Origin: Candidatus Cloacimonadota bacterium
GTDB lineage: Bacteria; Cloacimonadota; Cloacimonadia; JGIOTU-2; B8-G9
Assembly: GCA_003647765.1 (NCBI GenBank)
Contig: QMNM01000123.1
Span: 1-5,613, forward strand
Length of the DNA: 5,613 bases
Direction: 5' to 3'
Each line of letters starts with the position of its first letter. Within the stretch, counting starts at the first letter, position 1. A program made the translations under genes and the position numbers. The notes beneath the pieces were generated by a model. The model searched no databases. It was not told where the DNA came from and was given only the letters and a program-made list of their open reading frames with translations. This document shows positions 5,076-5,613 of the stretch, one piece after another.

Positions 5076-5477
5076 CTATTTAGTAATTGATGGAGTGGCA
5101 TCAATTCTTTACGGCGTGCCAAGAGCTACTTTTGACCTGGACTTATGTGTACAAAGTAGTTACTAGAATATAGAGAGATTGCTAAAATCTTTTGAGGCAG
5201 TTGGTATGGGAACGGTATTTTTAACCACAGTAGAAGATGTCTGTAAAACAGAAATTACTATTTTTGAGGATATATAATAAGAGTGGATGTATTAACAAAA
5301 TTGAACGACATAGATTTTCAAGAGGCATGGGAAACAAGAAACATACAAATAATACAAGATGTGCCAATAAACCTGATTTCTAAAAAACTATTGTTAAAAT
5401 CTAAACTATTCGCCAATCGCGATAAAGATAAAGAAGATATTGCTTTTCGGTCGTCCCCCAGAAGTAGTGGTGAATGA
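5026..5477 (+). pseudogene. Broken nucleotidyltransferase gene (DUF6036/AbiEii-like)
   Basis: The frame from ATG 5026 gives MQKHLELYKSLEKRKVNYLV and then IDGVASILYGVPRATFDLDL, the opening of a nucleotidyltransferase with the metal-binding DLD (5131-5139) in place. The usual first glycine of the GG pair is aspartate (IDG). An in-frame TAG at 5164-5166 interrupts it. Reading continues as NIERLLKSFEAVGMGTVFLTT to EDI, then meets TAATAA (5275-5280). A one-base shift near 5270 restores the expected sequence: YIIRVDVLTK, DIDFQEAWETR, LISKKLLLKSK and NRDKDKEDI, all typical of the family's C-terminal half. After EDI the frame runs into the R2 repeat and stops at 5477. One nonsense, one frameshift and an abnormal tail make it non-functional unless recoded. 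Relatives transfer nucleotides to RNA or protein, often as toxins; the exact subfamily is uncertain. Confidence 0.85.
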
Positions 5478-5516
5478 TTTATTAACTAACGCATCTCAAA
5501 TTGAATACAACTACTT
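5449..5516 (+). repeat. 68-bp dispersed repeat, copy R2
   Basis: This is the direct-orientation partner of 1363-1430 (58 of 68 identical). The terminal inverted pair is kept at 9 of 10 positions (5462-5471 with 5507-5516), but the inner near-palindrome is eroded. In frame from 5449 it reads GRPPEVVVNDLLTNASQI and stays open to a TAA at 5545-5547. Just upstream in that frame KILLF matches KILSNF of copy R1, so protein-level similarity starts before the gap-free DNA match. It overlaps the end of the broken nucleotidyltransferase. Confidence 0.8.
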
Positions 5517-5542
5517 ATACAGGACTAGCCATTTTCAGACAA

Positions 5543-5612
5543 TATAAATATGTCACTCCTATGGAGTTCTATATTTCTCTTGTCATAGTTTTTTACAAAT
5601 ATATTACTCCTA
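5543..5612. repeat. 51-bp-period repeat array, cut by the window end
   Basis: Two units align at an offset of 51 bases: 5543-5561 and 5594-5612, with 16 of 19 bases identical (TATAAATATGTCACTCCTA against TACAAATATATTACTCCTA). In the first unit ACTCC-TAT-GGAGT (5555-5567) is a perfect 5-bp hairpin with a 3-base loop. Such ACTCC/GGAGT strings preceded by an AAATAT tract are, from memory, a dispersed repeat of several FCB-type genomes. The window ends within the second unit, so array length is unknown. Confidence 0.65.
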
Positions 5613-5613
5613 A

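Noticed and set aside
4825-5612. CRISPR array in the repeat-rich right end
   Set aside because: The repeats are of unrelated types; there are no identical 23-40-nt repeats with unique spacers and no cas gene.

Overview
The window (5613 nt, AT-rich) most resembles a chromosomal piece from an uncultured Gram-negative bacterium. An LpxH-type phosphoesterase, an Mla-type lipid-transport ATPase and an exported DUF4159 protein imply an outer membrane. AT-richness, weak or absent Shine-Dalgarno sites on some genes and several short dispersed intergenic repeats would suit an FCB-group or related candidate lineage (Cloacimonadota- or Bacteroidota-like). That placement is a guess from style, not a phylogenetic result.

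Layout. Positions 7-1106, minus strand: a two-gene unit, a CDP-alcohol phosphatidyltransferase followed with an ATGA overlap by a GtrA-like membrane protein. The unit may continue off the left edge. Positions 1107-1566: a 460-nt divergent gap without a convincing gene, holding one copy (R1) of a 68-bp dispersed repeat and one copy of a 30-nt GTG-spaced repeat. Positions 1567-4658, plus strand: an MlaF-like ABC ATPase, a DUF4159 protein with a signal peptide, a six-helix membrane protein built from three repeats of one helix pair, and an LpxH-like phosphoesterase overlapping it by ATGA. Positions 4659-4868: a repeat-dense gap with an inverted-repeat-bounded element and a heptanucleotide tandem array. 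Positions 4869-5477: a small ORF followed by an overlapping, clearly broken nucleotidyltransferase gene. Positions 5449-5613: the second copy (R2) of the 68-bp repeat and the start of a 51-bp-period array cut by the window end.

How the genes may work together. The intact plus-strand genes all point at the envelope: ATP-driven lipid transport, a secreted DUF4159 protein, a membrane protein and a lipid A-type hydrolase. The minus-strand pair also deals with membrane lipid or glycan lipid carriers. No MlaE permease or MlaD substrate-binding protein is visible, so the ATPase is an orphan within this window.

The most notable observation is that the 68-bp repeat occurs in direct orientation on both sides of the whole plus-strand block (1363 and 5449). 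Its copies share a protein-like reading, and the second copy is fused to the end of the decayed nucleotidyltransferase. I see no CRISPR array, tRNA, rRNA or transposase. I do not see a convincing new defence or mobile system; the best candidates for undescribed biology are the repeats and the three-repeat membrane protein.
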